Below, piece after piece: positions 1 to 8,321 of a DNA stretch of 64,000 nt. Numbering within the stretch: position 1 is the stretch's first letter; each line of letters starts with the position of its first letter. The notes under the pieces were generated by a model, which saw nothing but the letters and a program-made list of their open reading frames with translations, was not told where the DNA came from and ran no database searches. The position numbers and the translations under genes are program-made. Origin of the DNA: an uncultured Bacteroidales bacterium (GTDB lineage Bacteria > Bacteroidota > Bacteroidia > Bacteroidales > UBA932); assembly GCA_934695325.1 (NCBI GenBank), contig CAKUVD010000001.1, forward strand, positions 186,001 to 250,000. Direction: 5' to 3'.

Positions 1-207
1 CGGCTGTCACGCCTGACAGTGAAAACGTTGCGGGAAAATCTGTTCTGGGCGTTCATTTACAATGTGATTGGCATTCCGATTGCAGCAGGCGTCCTGTATC
101 CTGTTTGCGGATTCCTGCTCAATCCAATGGCAGCCAGCGCGGCAATGGCATTTAGCAGCATCAGTGTCGTGACAAACAGCCTGAGGCTGAAGTATAAGAA
201 ATTATGA
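1..207 (+). CDS. Copper-translocating P-type ATPase, C-terminal end (partial)
   Basis: The first 68 codons of the window are the last part of a P1B-type heavy-metal ATPase; the 5' part lies outside. The residues from LSR through the TLREN, WAFIYN and GIPIAAG stretches match the end of CopA-like pumps: the cytosolic tail of the catalytic domain followed by the last two transmembrane helices ([11 protein letters not shown], then SLRLK). The family exports Cu(I) with ATP. The gene ends in an ATGA overlap with the downstream AraC-type gene, so the two are translationally coupled. The metal cannot be proved from this fragment, but the metal-site-like CxxC head of the coupled regulator supports copper or a similar soft metal. 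Confidence 0.85.
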   Translation, partial: RLSRLTVKTLRENLFWAFIYNVIGIPIAAGVLYPVCGFLLNPMAASAAMAFSSISVVTNSLRLKYKKL

Positions 208-785
208 TTCTGTATATAAAACATATGGTCTGCGACCGCTGCATAATGGCGGTCCGCGAACAGCTGGAGAAGGCGGGACTTGGTCCGGTCTCCGTAAGGC
301 TCGGCGAGGCCGAATTTCCGAGAGAGCTTACAGATGAGGAAATCGCGAAGGCGAAGGCCATTCTGGAGCCGCTCGGATTCGGGTTCATAGACGACAAGAG
401 AAGGCTGCTCACAGAACAGATAAAGCAGGCCATAATAAGTCTGGTCCACCAGGACAGTCTGACCGGCGCCGCCGATGAAGAAGGGATGAAGATGAATCTG
501 TCGGACTACCTGTCGGAGAAGCTGCACTGTGACTACAAATATCTTAGCGGCATCTTCTCCGACCAGGAGAACGTCACGATAGAGCAATATTACATAGCGC
601 AGAAAGTGGAGCGGGTGAAGGAGCTTCTAGTCTACGGGGAATTGTCGCTCACAGAGATAGCATACAGGATGAACTACTCCAGCGTGGCATATCTGAGCGC
701 CCAGTTCCGCCGCATCACCGGGTTCTCCCCTACCGAGTTCCGCAAGATCAAGGGCGAGAGGAGAGTGCCGATAGACAAGGTCTGA
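204..785 (+). CDS. AraC-family regulator with N-terminal CxxC metal-binding-like domain
   Basis: This 193-residue protein starts with an HMA-like segment ([13 protein letters not shown], Cys10 and Cys13 in a CxxC). It ends with two helix-turn-helix units of the AraC type, about residues 95-190 ([12 protein letters not shown], then [18 protein letters not shown]). The start is fixed by the four-base overlap with the ATPase gene. The N-terminal segment resembles the small ferredoxin-like domain of copper chaperones, so I infer a one-component metal sensor that controls the adjacent efflux pump. Bacteroidetes often pair copper ATPases with such genes. Which metal binds, and the operator, are not visible in the sequence. 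Confidence 0.8.
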   Translation: MILYIKHMVCDRCIMAVREQLEKAGLGPVSVRLGEAEFPRELTDEEIAKAKAILEPLGFGFIDDKRRLLTEQIKQAIISLVHQDSLTGAADEEGMKMNLSDYLSEKLHCDYKYLSGIFSDQENVTIEQYYIAQKVERVKELLVYGELSLTEIAYRMNYSSVAYLSAQFRRITGFSPTEFRKIKGERRVPIDKV

Positions 786-787
786 GC

Positions 788-1270
788 CTATTTTTTCCTG
801 TCGCGGAGAATCTCGGACTTGTCCACTACCACCCAGATAGTGTCCACGACACTTCCGCGGGTTCCTGCGCCAATATTCTTGAGAGGGTTTGCGAAGTCCC
901 GGTCAAGGACTGTTACATCATCCACGAAGTAGTCAGTCTCCCCGCGGTTGTAGAACAGGTTTCTCAGGCCCCACACTTCGTGGTAGCGTATCTTCAGTTT
1001 CCACCCCTCCACCTGAGCTTGCTTCATAAGATTCACCAATGAATCCTGGTCGTGGCGGTCATTGTCAAAGCTGAACGAGAACGGCTCTCCGCTGGTGTTC
1101 ATTCCAGTCTGTGTCATATTCATACGGCCCTCCCAGGAATCCCAGAATACACCTTTGGTGGTGAACTCGATAAGGTTGCCGACTTTTTCTCCGTTGGAAT
1201 AATTCTCTTTGCAGCCGTTTATGCAGATCAATGCGACCAGCCCGACCACGATAGCAAATACTTTTTTCAT
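788..1270 (-). CDS. Hypothetical lipoprotein, 160 aa
   Basis: The N-terminus is a lipoprotein signal with the lipobox CINGC (Cys20), so the product should be a membrane-anchored exported lipoprotein. The rest is a compact soluble domain rich in aromatic residues, with the segments FTTKGVFWDSWEG and WGLRNLFYNRGETDYFV, and no transmembrane helix. I have seen similar short Bacteroidetes proteins carry unrelated enzyme names in annotations, but nothing here supports an enzyme. It converges with the AraC-type gene with a two-base gap. A promoter with good spacing lies just upstream of its start. Confidence 0.7.
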   Translation of the reverse strand: MKKVFAIVVGLVALICINGCKENYSNGEKVGNLIEFTTKGVFWDSWEGRMNMTQTGMNTSGEPFSFSFDNDRHDQDSLVNLMKQAQVEGWKLKIRYHEVWGLRNLFYNRGETDYFVDDVTVLDRDFANPLKNIGAGTRGSVVDTIWVVVDKSEILRDRKK

Positions 1271-1291
1271 CGTCCAGAAAATTTATTGTCG

Positions 1292-1322
1292 GAAAGTTAT
1301 CAATATTTTCGTGAATCCGCAA
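1292..1322 (-). promoter_or_regulatory. Bacteroidetes-type promoter of the 160-aa lipoprotein gene
   Basis: On the minus strand TTG (1322-1320), 20 bases, then TAACTTTC (1299-1292), one mismatch from TAnnTTTG. It sits about 22 bases before the ATG at 1270. Confidence 0.5.
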
Positions 1323-1362
1323 GACCATGAAGTCAGCTATAATATGAATGAAATATTATTCT

Positions 1363-1370
1363 TATATTTG
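1363..1370 (+). promoter_or_regulatory. -7 element TATATTTG that decides the start of the next gene
   Basis: An exact TAnnTTTG element ends 22 bases before ATG 1393. Transcription would begin near 1377, after an in-frame ATG at 1348, so the start at 1393 is preferred. No good -33 TTTG is seen. Confidence 0.45.
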
Positions 1371-1392
1371 GCCAGCAAAAACTGATAACCTT

Positions 1393-2034
1393 ATGGCGGA
1401 TATGCTTCTATCTTTCATCATTCCTCTAGCATCCGCAGCCCTTGCGCTGTGGGGAAGCGTCTTTTACGAAAAGGACGGCTGGCGCAAGGCCGGCAGGTTC
1501 ATTGTCCTGCTCGTCGGAGCCGCTGCGCTGGCATTGTCAGTGGGAAAGATAATGCCTGCTCTGAAGGAGTTATGCTCCAAGGAGATGCTGGACGAAAGCA
1601 TCCTGAAATGCTCATTGGCATTGACATATACAGGTGCATTGACACTTATGGTGGTCGCATCCTTCTATCTGGTGGTCATCGACGGACTATTCGGCTATGC
1701 CGGAGGCTGGCTGCCGGCAGTCGGGTGCGCCATTGCCGGTATGATACTCGTATCGCCAGTGCTGAGCCTGGGCATCTTCATTATGAAGGACTTCTGGTGG
1801 CTCGCTCTTGCGGTACTCGCGGCGCTTGCCGTCATCGGTGCCATCATCGGCGGTGCTTCGTCCGGCGGTGTCAATGCGTCTTCGCAGGGAGGTGTCTTCG
1901 TGGACAAATATGGCAATGAATACATCAGCACGACTGAACAGTCCAGGATCTACGGCGGGGACGAGACCTGGAACACAACCAAGGAATATCACATCAAAGG
2001 GCAGAGCGGCAGTTTCTATCGAAAGGTCAAATAG
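1393..2034 (+). CDS. Hypothetical multi-pass membrane protein, 213 aa
   Basis: About four to five hydrophobic helices fill the first 160 residues (starting at LLSFIIPLASAALALWG). The tail is glycine/serine-rich and hydrophilic (GGASSGGVNASS, then KYGNEYIS) with no cysteine or recognisable motif. No family is recognised. The start at 1393 is chosen over 1348 because a -7 element lies between them and because MADMLLSF leads directly into the first membrane helix. The gene is monocistronic. Its 3' end faces the end of the SLH-like gene across a palindromic intergenic repeat. Confidence 0.6.
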   Translation: MADMLLSFIIPLASAALALWGSVFYEKDGWRKAGRFIVLLVGAAALALSVGKIMPALKELCSKEMLDESILKCSLALTYTGALTLMVVASFYLVVIDGLFGYAGGWLPAVGCAIAGMILVSPVLSLGIFIMKDFWWLALAVLAALAVIGAIIGGASSGGVNASSQGGVFVDKYGNEYISTTEQSRIYGGDETWNTTKEYHIKGQSGSFYRKVK

Positions 2035-2088
2035 GAGCTCCGCATCCCAATAGAGATTCAGAGTCCGAACTTTTTTTCATTATTAATT

Positions 2089-2151
2089 ATCAGTAAATTA
2101 CAAATTCCAAATATCACAAAAGAGGACATTTGGAATTCATAGATTATTGAT
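2089..2151. repeat. Intergenic inverted repeat, family copy A
   Basis: Left arm 2089-2112 (ATCAGTAAATTACAAATTCC...) and right arm 2128-2151 are imperfect inverted copies around a 15-base loop. It lies between two convergent genes, so it may act as a bidirectional terminator. Related copies lie at 9799-9860, 15096-15294 and 53889-53955. Confidence 0.6.
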
Positions 2152-2186
2152 GACAAACACCAAGACAAGCCGCACGTATAGGCTTG

Positions 2187-4583
2187 TCAATTGCCCCATA
2201 TATAGATGCCATCAAGATAGTCCCTGGTATGGAGAGGAGCGAACGTAGTCCCGGAGGACTTCAGAATGCGAGGTCGCACCGGACGGAACCATTCGGCCTT
2301 CACATACATTCTCTCACCAGAATACGATTCACGGATCGGAAGGAAATCATACATAAGTCCCACACGTGGCCCAGTGACCCAGACCCTTTCTCCAGGAGAA
2401 ATGAAATGATTGGTCGTTCCTGCGACGTGCGGCATATAGCATACCGAGCCTTCATAAGAACGGCCTGTCCCTTCACCCCAGCTCCTTGCCTGATACCAGC
2501 CGAGCTGATGAGCGTGAGTACTCTTCTCTGCCACTTCGATCGCTTTTTCAATAGAACATACCGATTCCGGCCCAAGCTCATTTTCGGATATCCCGGTCAG
2601 AAGTCCCAACGCATCCATAAATGCCATCGGCTCTTCCGCCCACGACGCCACACACTCACGGTCCTTATATCTGGACAATGCGGAATCGTATTCGGTATAA
2701 CTGTACACACCCTGACTTTCGATATAGCGCAATGCCCTGTAAATCATCGTCGCCACCTCCTGCCTGGTCGCGGGGGCATTGACAGAAGGAGCGTCCGCAC
2801 CGGAGAAATGGCCTTCAAGAAGCCCGATTGCAGCAGCTTTGGCTGAATAGCCGTCAGTAAAGGCTCCCGCCTGCTTCTTGTCGGGCTTTATTTCTTTCTT
2901 GACGAGTTCTTCTATGAGACGCACCGCCAAGGACCTCAGCTGGAGTTGTGTCAATGGAGCGGTATAGTCCTTTCCAAGGACTGCATCTTCAAGAAGATTG
3001 TCATTAAGAGCATAATTGACAACACTTTGGAATGTAGCCGTCATCTTGGCATCCGACTTATGCGGCAGAATGAACATACCAGGAAGAGCCGTGGTCTTAA
3101 GAAGCGCTTCTCTCTCAGTATTGTCTGCGATTTCTGCCATAGCCTTTCTGAACTCCTCATAGTTTGCTTCAGTTCCTGAGAGCTGCCAGTCGCGTCTAGT
3201 GATATGCCGCTGCTCATATCCGTCTGAATGACCGCACCAGATACAGCTGTACCACCACACGTGATGCCCGGAAGCATTGACTCCGATATAGGCCTGGTCG
3301 TCGGCAAGCGGCTCCTCGCACTGGTGCGGCCCGTTGTCGCCTTCCGCTGTCAAGCTGAACGTATGGTTGGCATTATGCTCGTTCTGACCGCATATACGGC
3401 AAGAATAATAGTAGCGCTGAGTGCGCCCGCAAGTCCCATACCGATATATCTTATCAGCAGCCGCGACCTTGTCCGTAAATATATGATTGACGCATAAAGG
3501 CTTGGCGGCATCGCCACCGGCTTTCTGGGCGGTATGTACATCACCGGAATACGTCTTTATCTTGAACAAGATATGATAGCTCCACGTCGGGCGGGCGAAA
3601 AGCTGCTTCAGGGCGGGAGCGGCCGCTTCCGGAACAAACAACGTCGCCCTGCCGCTATGGAAAAGCATACTGTACGCAGGAAAATATATCTTGGTCTTAT
3701 CATCATCCCCGCCCCTCATAACAGAGCATATCGTCCTGACGAAATCGACCGGGTTCACTTTGTCGCTGATCCAGACCTCGCGAATATTGTACGTGCCCTG
3801 GATGGTATTATTGATATCACCTGCAGTCGCGAGATAAATCTCCGGGTTGGCGGTATCGACAAGAAGCTTGGTCACAAGCATACACCTCTGACCAGGGTAT
3901 CCGTTACCCATTATACCGAACCCGACATTCGCATAGAATCTCGGATGATACAAATCATTTATGACTATCAGGTCATACGGATTCGTGTCCGGGCATACGG
4001 CATCGGCCTCCTTGACAGAATAAGCGACTAGGGAGCCGCGATAGGAATTCTTGTTCAGCTCATAATCAGCGGGCTTCTTCATTGCAGCCGCCCTGTCCGA
4101 ATCCGCCCCGCCGGAGCCTACGCTCATAAGCAGCTCCACATCAATGAAATAAGGAACGCTACGCAGAACCTTCGCCTCTACCCCATTTACCGTAGCCTTT
4201 ATACGGGTTTCATCAATGTAGTAGTCATTGTTCTTGAACATATAGTCCGTATCGTATTTTCCATCCGGATTCACCATAAACTTCAGCCGGACAAGATAAT
4301 CGAACCCGTCCTTGAAAAACATATCCCCGTCGTCATTCTCCGTGAAATCGCCTTCAAAGTCCAGCGAAGCGACAGCTATATCTCCGGTGGGGGCAAGATC
4401 ACCATACTCCGTCTTCGCAGAGAGCAACTGGAACTCCCTCGCATCGAACAGGGACATTCCCGGCTCAGGCACCGGGATTGTCAGATCCACTGATTTCACT
4501 TTCGGCTTGCTCTGTGCCGGCGCAAGCATAGGCATCAGCATCGCAGCCATTGAAAGAGCCGTCATGATTATTTTTCTAAGCAT
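2187..4583 (-). CDS. Large secreted protein with Cys/His clusters and SLH-like C-terminal region
   Basis: The 798-residue product begins with a Sec signal peptide (about 1-23, ending LAPAQS). Residues about 385-465 contain two copies of a Cys/His cluster (CGRTQ then CRICGQNEHNANHTF; later CIWCGHSDGYEQRH) that looks like paired zinc ribbons. Residues about 575-690 resemble S-layer-homology modules, with TRQEVATMIYRAL fitting the TRAEAA-hhYRaL consensus and ASWAEEPMAFMDALGLLTG fitting the helix before it. The whole is unlike common Bacteroidetes families and recalls Gram-positive surface proteins. It is the last gene of a three-gene minus-strand unit of secreted repeat proteins, 15 bases after the LRR gene. 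Function unknown. Confidence 0.75.
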   Translation of the reverse strand: MLRKIIMTALSMAAMLMPMLAPAQSKPKVKSVDLTIPVPEPGMSLFDAREFQLLSAKTEYGDLAPTGDIAVASLDFEGDFTENDDGDMFFKDGFDYLVRLKFMVNPDGKYDTDYMFKNNDYYIDETRIKATVNGVEAKVLRSVPYFIDVELLMSVGSGGADSDRAAAMKKPADYELNKNSYRGSLVAYSVKEADAVCPDTNPYDLIVINDLYHPRFYANVGFGIMGNGYPGQRCMLVTKLLVDTANPEIYLATAGDINNTIQGTYNIREVWISDKVNPVDFVRTICSVMRGGDDDKTKIYFPAYSMLFHSGRATLFVPEAAAPALKQLFARPTWSYHILFKIKTYSGDVHTAQKAGGDAAKPLCVNHIFTDKVAAADKIYRYGTCGRTQRYYYSCRICGQNEHNANHTFSLTAEGDNGPHQCEEPLADDQAYIGVNASGHHVWWYSCIWCGHSDGYEQRHITRRDWQLSGTEANYEEFRKAMAEIADNTEREALLKTTALPGMFILPHKSDAKMTATFQSVVNYALNDNLLEDAVLGKDYTAPLTQLQLRSLAVRLIEELVKKEIKPDKKQAGAFTDGYSAKAAAIGLLEGHFSGADAPSVNAPATRQEVATMIYRALRYIESQGVYSYTEYDSALSRYKDRECVASWAEEPMAFMDALGLLTGISENELGPESVCSIEKAIEVAEKSTHAHQLGWYQARSWGEGTGRSYEGSVCYMPHVAGTTNHFISPGERVWVTGPRVGLMYDFLPIRESYSGERMYVKAEWFRPVRPRILKSSGTTFAPLHTRDYLDGIYIWGN

Positions 4584-4598
4584 AGAATGATTCTCCCT

Positions 4599-6299
4599 CT
4601 ATTTCCCGTCGACAAATATGAATCCACCCTCAGGATAGACATACTGACCGTTTACATATTTTACCTGAAGAAGCGGACATTCCATAAATTCAGGATAAAG
4701 CTCCATAAGGAAATCATCCTTAAACTTCGAGTTCAGTTTCACTGACTTGAGGCTCTTGCAGTCGCTAAAGCAGAAGTCCCCGAACTCCGTCACATTCGAG
4801 AGATCAAGTGTCGTGACCCCACATCCGGCGAATGCGTGGGAATCGACTTTCCTGACACCCGAAGGGATAGAGACAGCCTTCAGGCTCTTGCACCCGTCAA
4901 ACGTGGACGCAGGTATCATAGTCAGATTCTCCGGCAGTGACACATCCGTAAGATTTGAGCAGCCCTCGAACATAGAGTAGCTCATAACATCGTTAAGACG
5001 GCGAGGAAGCTTAATGGATCGAAGACTCGTACAGTTCTGGAAACAGCCGTGCAGTTCGTCAATGACATCTCCCTCGAACACGACCTTCGCAAGATTTCTG
5101 CATTCCTGGAAGGCGGATCCCTGAACGACCTTGACGGAAGCCGGAATCACGATTTCCGTTATCGGAGTGAAGGCGAATGCCCTGTTGGAGATTTCCCTCA
5201 ACGAGTTCGGGAGCTTTATAGACTTGATTTCGGTGCCTGTGAACAGTCCCGCACGCATCGTCCTAACAGGATACCTGCCGCCATTGTATTCTATGTACTC
5301 AGGAATGACGATGTCCTTGCCCGCTACCGCAGTCTTCGCCACCTCGGAAGCGAAAGCATATCCCGGGCCTCCATTGTTGCCATTGTGCAGGACGTATGCG
5401 ACGCCAGCGACATCGACTGTCGCTCCACCCTTGACCTCTTCAATGACAGTCGCCGTCTGGCCCTGGACTGATGTCGCCCCTGTCTTCTTGTCAGGATTCG
5501 GATCCCATTTTGTCCAGTCCACATTAATGGCATTCTCGTATCCGCCATAAGCCTTGAAATAAGCTTTAGTGTAGTCCTCGATAAAGTCGGTCAATGTGAA
5601 CAGCGGAGTCAGGGACGACCGGACGACAGTCTTGTACGGAACTCCGTCAAGAATTTCGGCAATCTTGTCGTGTATCCCGTTTATCACCCAGTTATAGGTC
5701 TCATCACCCATCTTGTAGGTGTATTCTTCCACCGCCTCGTTGTAATACTTGACAAGCCCGTTCAGGGCATCAGCACGTGCGAAGACTTCGGCCTTGACAT
5801 TTGAATAATGGTGATGAGCCGGTGTAAGAGGTTCAATATAGCCGTCTTTCACGCAGTCGTCAAGAAGAAGATACTCCTCCACAAGGCTCTGATTGTCAAG
5901 ATCCGATATCCATGGTCTGTCAGAAGTCCAATCCACCTGTCTTTCCGCTTCCCTAGGAGGCATTTCAGCCTTGGCCTTCTTAACGCCATATCGCGCCTCT
6001 ATCGGATATCCGAGAGGTGCGAACAGAGCGGTATGATGTTCCGGGAGTCTTGCAGTCGGCGCCTCATCCTCGGCGTTGCCTACGCCAGGCCCAAGCATCG
6101 CCTCATACTGCTTCTGCAGCTGCTTGTCTTTGTCCGTCTGCCCTGTTGCCTTAGAAGTCGTCTGCGTCGCAGTCCGTTTCACTGTCTTACCGATCTGGTC
6201 GCCGAGGCGTTTAAGACCGTCTTTCAGAGATTGACCTGATGCACACGGCGCTGCCGAAAGAAGCGCCGCGCAAAGGAGAATAGTTGCCCGTATTTTCAT
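4599..6299 (-). CDS. Secreted BspA-type leucine-rich-repeat protein (LRR_5)
   Basis: A 566-residue exported protein with a signal peptide (MKIRATILLCAALLSA...). Residues about 340-540 hold roughly eight BspA/TpLRR repeats with the signatures IKLPNSLREISNRAF, VVFEGDVIDELHGCF and VSLPENLTMIPASTF, ending in a shorter capping repeat. The segment 25-300 is non-repetitive and charged. BspA-type LRRs mediate surface adhesion and protein binding in oral and gut Bacteroidetes; the ligand here is unknown. An in-frame ATG 14 codons upstream (6341) would bury the signal peptide, so 6299 is preferred. It lies 56 bases downstream of the WG-like gene on the same strand. Confidence 0.82.
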   Translation of the reverse strand: MKIRATILLCAALLSAAPCASGQSLKDGLKRLGDQIGKTVKRTATQTTSKATGQTDKDKQLQKQYEAMLGPGVGNAEDEAPTARLPEHHTALFAPLGYPIEARYGVKKAKAEMPPREAERQVDWTSDRPWISDLDNQSLVEEYLLLDDCVKDGYIEPLTPAHHHYSNVKAEVFARADALNGLVKYYNEAVEEYTYKMGDETYNWVINGIHDKIAEILDGVPYKTVVRSSLTPLFTLTDFIEDYTKAYFKAYGGYENAINVDWTKWDPNPDKKTGATSVQGQTATVIEEVKGGATVDVAGVAYVLHNGNNGGPGYAFASEVAKTAVAGKDIVIPEYIEYNGGRYPVRTMRAGLFTGTEIKSIKLPNSLREISNRAFAFTPITEIVIPASVKVVQGSAFQECRNLAKVVFEGDVIDELHGCFQNCTSLRSIKLPRRLNDVMSYSMFEGCSNLTDVSLPENLTMIPASTFDGCKSLKAVSIPSGVRKVDSHAFAGCGVTTLDLSNVTEFGDFCFSDCKSLKSVKLNSKFKDDFLMELYPEFMECPLLQVKYVNGQYVYPEGGFIFVDGK

Positions 6300-6355
6300 A
6301 TCATTAGATGATTTAAGAAATTCGTTCAGTGTCATAATCATTTCAAGACAGATTC

Positions 6356-7210
6356 TCAGTTATGTGGCACAGGATTGTTCAAATCAATATCTTCCCACAT
6401 AGAGTTCAGAGTCCGCTTTCCGCGGAATTTCTTCACGGCCGTGTTGTATATGCAGTCAAACCAGACCGGAGGGATAATCTCCGTCCCGTCCTTGAGACAG
6501 ACGCCGCATAACCCGTTCTTCTTCACATTGATAAAATCGCGCACCGGATTGTATGAGGCGACATTATATCCCCGGCTGACAGGAATGACCACATTACCTG
6601 TCGCATAGTCGTGAAGCCCTTCGAAGGTGCCGGAACTGACAGAATAGAACGAACGGCTCCTCCTGCAGGACTCATACCCGAGATCAGGAGAGATCATCTC
6701 CCTCCCGGTAGAATCGCAGATGCCCACGTGATTTCCTTTCTTGACCGTAAAGCGCCTCGTATCCTTGGAATATCTGCACGATGTATAGCGGCGATTCGGA
6801 GAGATCAGTTCCGTTCCGTCCTTGAGGCAGATGCCGTAATAGCTTTCCGGAAGCCCCGACTCATTCCTCCTGTCGGATCTTGACCACACGGAGAACATTC
6901 CCCAGTCCGGCATATACCGACCCCAGCCATACCCTCTCGAACTCGGGATTATTACATTTCCATTCACGTCATATATCTGCTGTCGCCCGTCCACGCGCTC
7001 TTTGTACCAGACAAAGCCGTCCTCCTCCACAATTTTCTCGGGTTCAACACTTTCAGACAGTCCGAATGAGAACTGTCCATCCGTACGCACGAAGAGTTCC
7101 ACGGATTCTTTTCCGTTCAGGATGCTGTTTGATTTCAATGAACGGGCTGATGTGTATGGAGCGGATAAAAGAAGCGCCATACCAAAAACAATGGCTGTCT
7201 GTATTTTCAT
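6356..7210 (-). CDS. Secreted WG-repeat-like protein
   Basis: The 284-residue product has a signal peptide (MKIQTAIVFGMALLLSAPYTSA) and then about four repeats of the type GICLKDGTELISP, with intervening RYTSCRYSKDTRRFTVKKGN. These resemble WG beta-repeats, in which a Gly-containing turn precedes KDG and an Ile-Ile-Pro strand. Such repeats occur in many bacterial surface proteins with no known enzymatic role. It is the first gene of the minus-strand unit with the LRR and SLH-like genes, preceded by an AT-rich leader (TATATAAAAAT before the ATG). Surface location is inferred. Confidence 0.72.
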   Translation of the reverse strand: MKIQTAIVFGMALLLSAPYTSARSLKSNSILNGKESVELFVRTDGQFSFGLSESVEPEKIVEEDGFVWYKERVDGRQQIYDVNGNVIIPSSRGYGWGRYMPDWGMFSVWSRSDRRNESGLPESYYGICLKDGTELISPNRRYTSCRYSKDTRRFTVKKGNHVGICDSTGREMISPDLGYESCRRSRSFYSVSSGTFEGLHDYATGNVVIPVSRGYNVASYNPVRDFINVKKNGLCGVCLKDGTEIIPPVWFDCIYNTAVKKFRGKRTLNSMWEDIDLNNPVPHN

Positions 7211-7338
7211 ATTTTTATATACTATTTTTCTGGTTATCGTTTAAGGCCTTATTTCAGACAGACACTGACGGAAGGCCACCAACGCCTAAAGTTAAAAAAA
7301 CTTCACCACAATGCAAACAGTTATTCAAGTGTAAATAT

Positions 7339-7596
7339 TCAGTTCATTTTATTCCCCGAACAGCCAGCGGAGGCGGTCTTCATCACCTCGTCCGATTCGC
7401 TCACCACCGTGCAGACTCGCATTGACCTGAAATTGGATGCGTCAGCGGTTCCTGGCTTCCCGGCGACAGGCATTATTCCGCTGAACTTCCCTTGATATGT
7501 GTTTGCCAATGACCAGATTCCTGTACCACCCATCGAACCGCCGAGGACATATATTCCGGCACAGGATGCCTCGCACTCACCAAGCAGTTTGACGAG
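7339..7596 (-). pseudogene. Fragment of an alpha/beta-hydrolase (esterase/peptidase-like)
   Basis: The minus-strand reading LVKLLGECEA, then YVLGGSMGGTGIWSLANTY, then FSGIMPVAGKP has the nucleophile elbow G-x-S-M-G-G and the strand-turn that follows it in predicted peptidases and phospholipase/carboxylesterases. The N-terminal half and the oxyanion-loop region upstream are missing. The fragment runs directly into unrelated coding remnants at about 7597 and also lacks the catalytic His region. It is a decayed gene piece, not a functional enzyme. Confidence 0.6.
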
Positions 7597-7802
7597 AGGG
7601 CAATGATGCCATAATATAGGCTATCTCTGCGCATTGCTTCTCGGTTTTGATGGTTACTGCAGTCTTGGCACCCTGCGGCTTCAGCTGCGAGAGCCTGCGC
7701 ATCATATCGCGCTCTATCTCGTACACCCGGGATATCTGCTTCTGAGAAAGGAATGTGCTAGAGATTCTCGCCCAACAATCTGACTATGTTCTTCTCATTC
7801 AT
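7597..7802 (-). pseudogene. Frameshifted remnant of a small helical protein
   Basis: From the ATG at 7802 the frame gives MNEKNIVRLLGENL and then a TAG. The next frame continues sensibly as STFLSQKQISRVYEIERDMM and QLKPQGAKTAVTIKTEKQ until about 7600. One frameshift therefore separates two halves of an ordinary-looking helical protein, whose 3' part has been replaced by the hydrolase fragment. The start overlaps the stop of the upstream remnant, as in a coupled operon. Family not recognised. Confidence 0.45.
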
Positions 7803-8034
7803 CCGCTAATGTATAAACGACTTTGTTCCCTTTCATTGTCCTGACAAGCGGATTCTGTCTGTCCAGGGTGAAGGAATCCAGCTCCGCCTCAGCGAACTTG
7901 CTGCCCAGTCCGGTGAATCCGCAGTATTTGCTGAGCGAAAGACAGCCATTCTTCTGGATATATGCCACAGCCATCAGCTTGCGTTCCGGACGGGAGGTCT
8001 TGTTGCCGACCGCAAAGTTCCGCAGTTCTAATCG
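7795..8034 (-). pseudogene. Remnant ORF, probably 5'-truncated small gene
   Basis: The minus-strand frame NFAVGNKTSRPERKLMAV, YIQKNGCLSLSKYCGFTGL, AEAELDSFTLDRQNPLV, ending VYTLADE, has coding-like composition. It looks like a winged-helix-type small protein, but no family is recognised. No ATG precedes the coding-like part; the first in-frame ATG is at 7974, inside it. It was probably once operonic with the frameshifted remnant downstream, which it overlaps by eight bases. Confidence 0.35.
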
Positions 8035-8226
8035 AAAAATATTCCTAGCCTTGTAAGTTGTTGAAGTTAAACAGTTAGAACCTTGTCGGAGAAAATTTCT
8101 CCGGACAGTAGTGATTTCTATTGAATAAAATCCAAACAGCTTCTAAATTCTTATATCACGAAATAATCAACAATTATATGGCCGCAGACCGCAAAGATAC
8201 GATTTTCATTTCACAACTCACACCTT

Positions 8227-8280
8227 CAGCAGGCCAGCAGGCGGCACATCCGAAATTGATGTGCCGCCTGCTGGTCTGCG
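8227..8280. terminator. Long GC-rich hairpin after the metallopeptidase-like gene
   Basis: Perfect 17-bp stem 8234-8250 / 8258-8274 with a 7-base loop, extended by about five more pairs including G:U. It lies about 40 bases past the stop of the minus-strand gene ending at 8322. No U-run follows on the minus strand, so a role in termination or mRNA 3'-end protection is inferred from position only. Confidence 0.5.
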
Positions 8281-8321
8281 GGAAATACTTCCACACCCAC
8301 ATTTCCAAGAAGAACATTATT

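Noticed and set aside
8227..8280. The GC-rich hairpin as one unit of a CRISPR array
   Set aside because: It is a single palindrome with no spaced direct repeats; no array is seen anywhere in the window.
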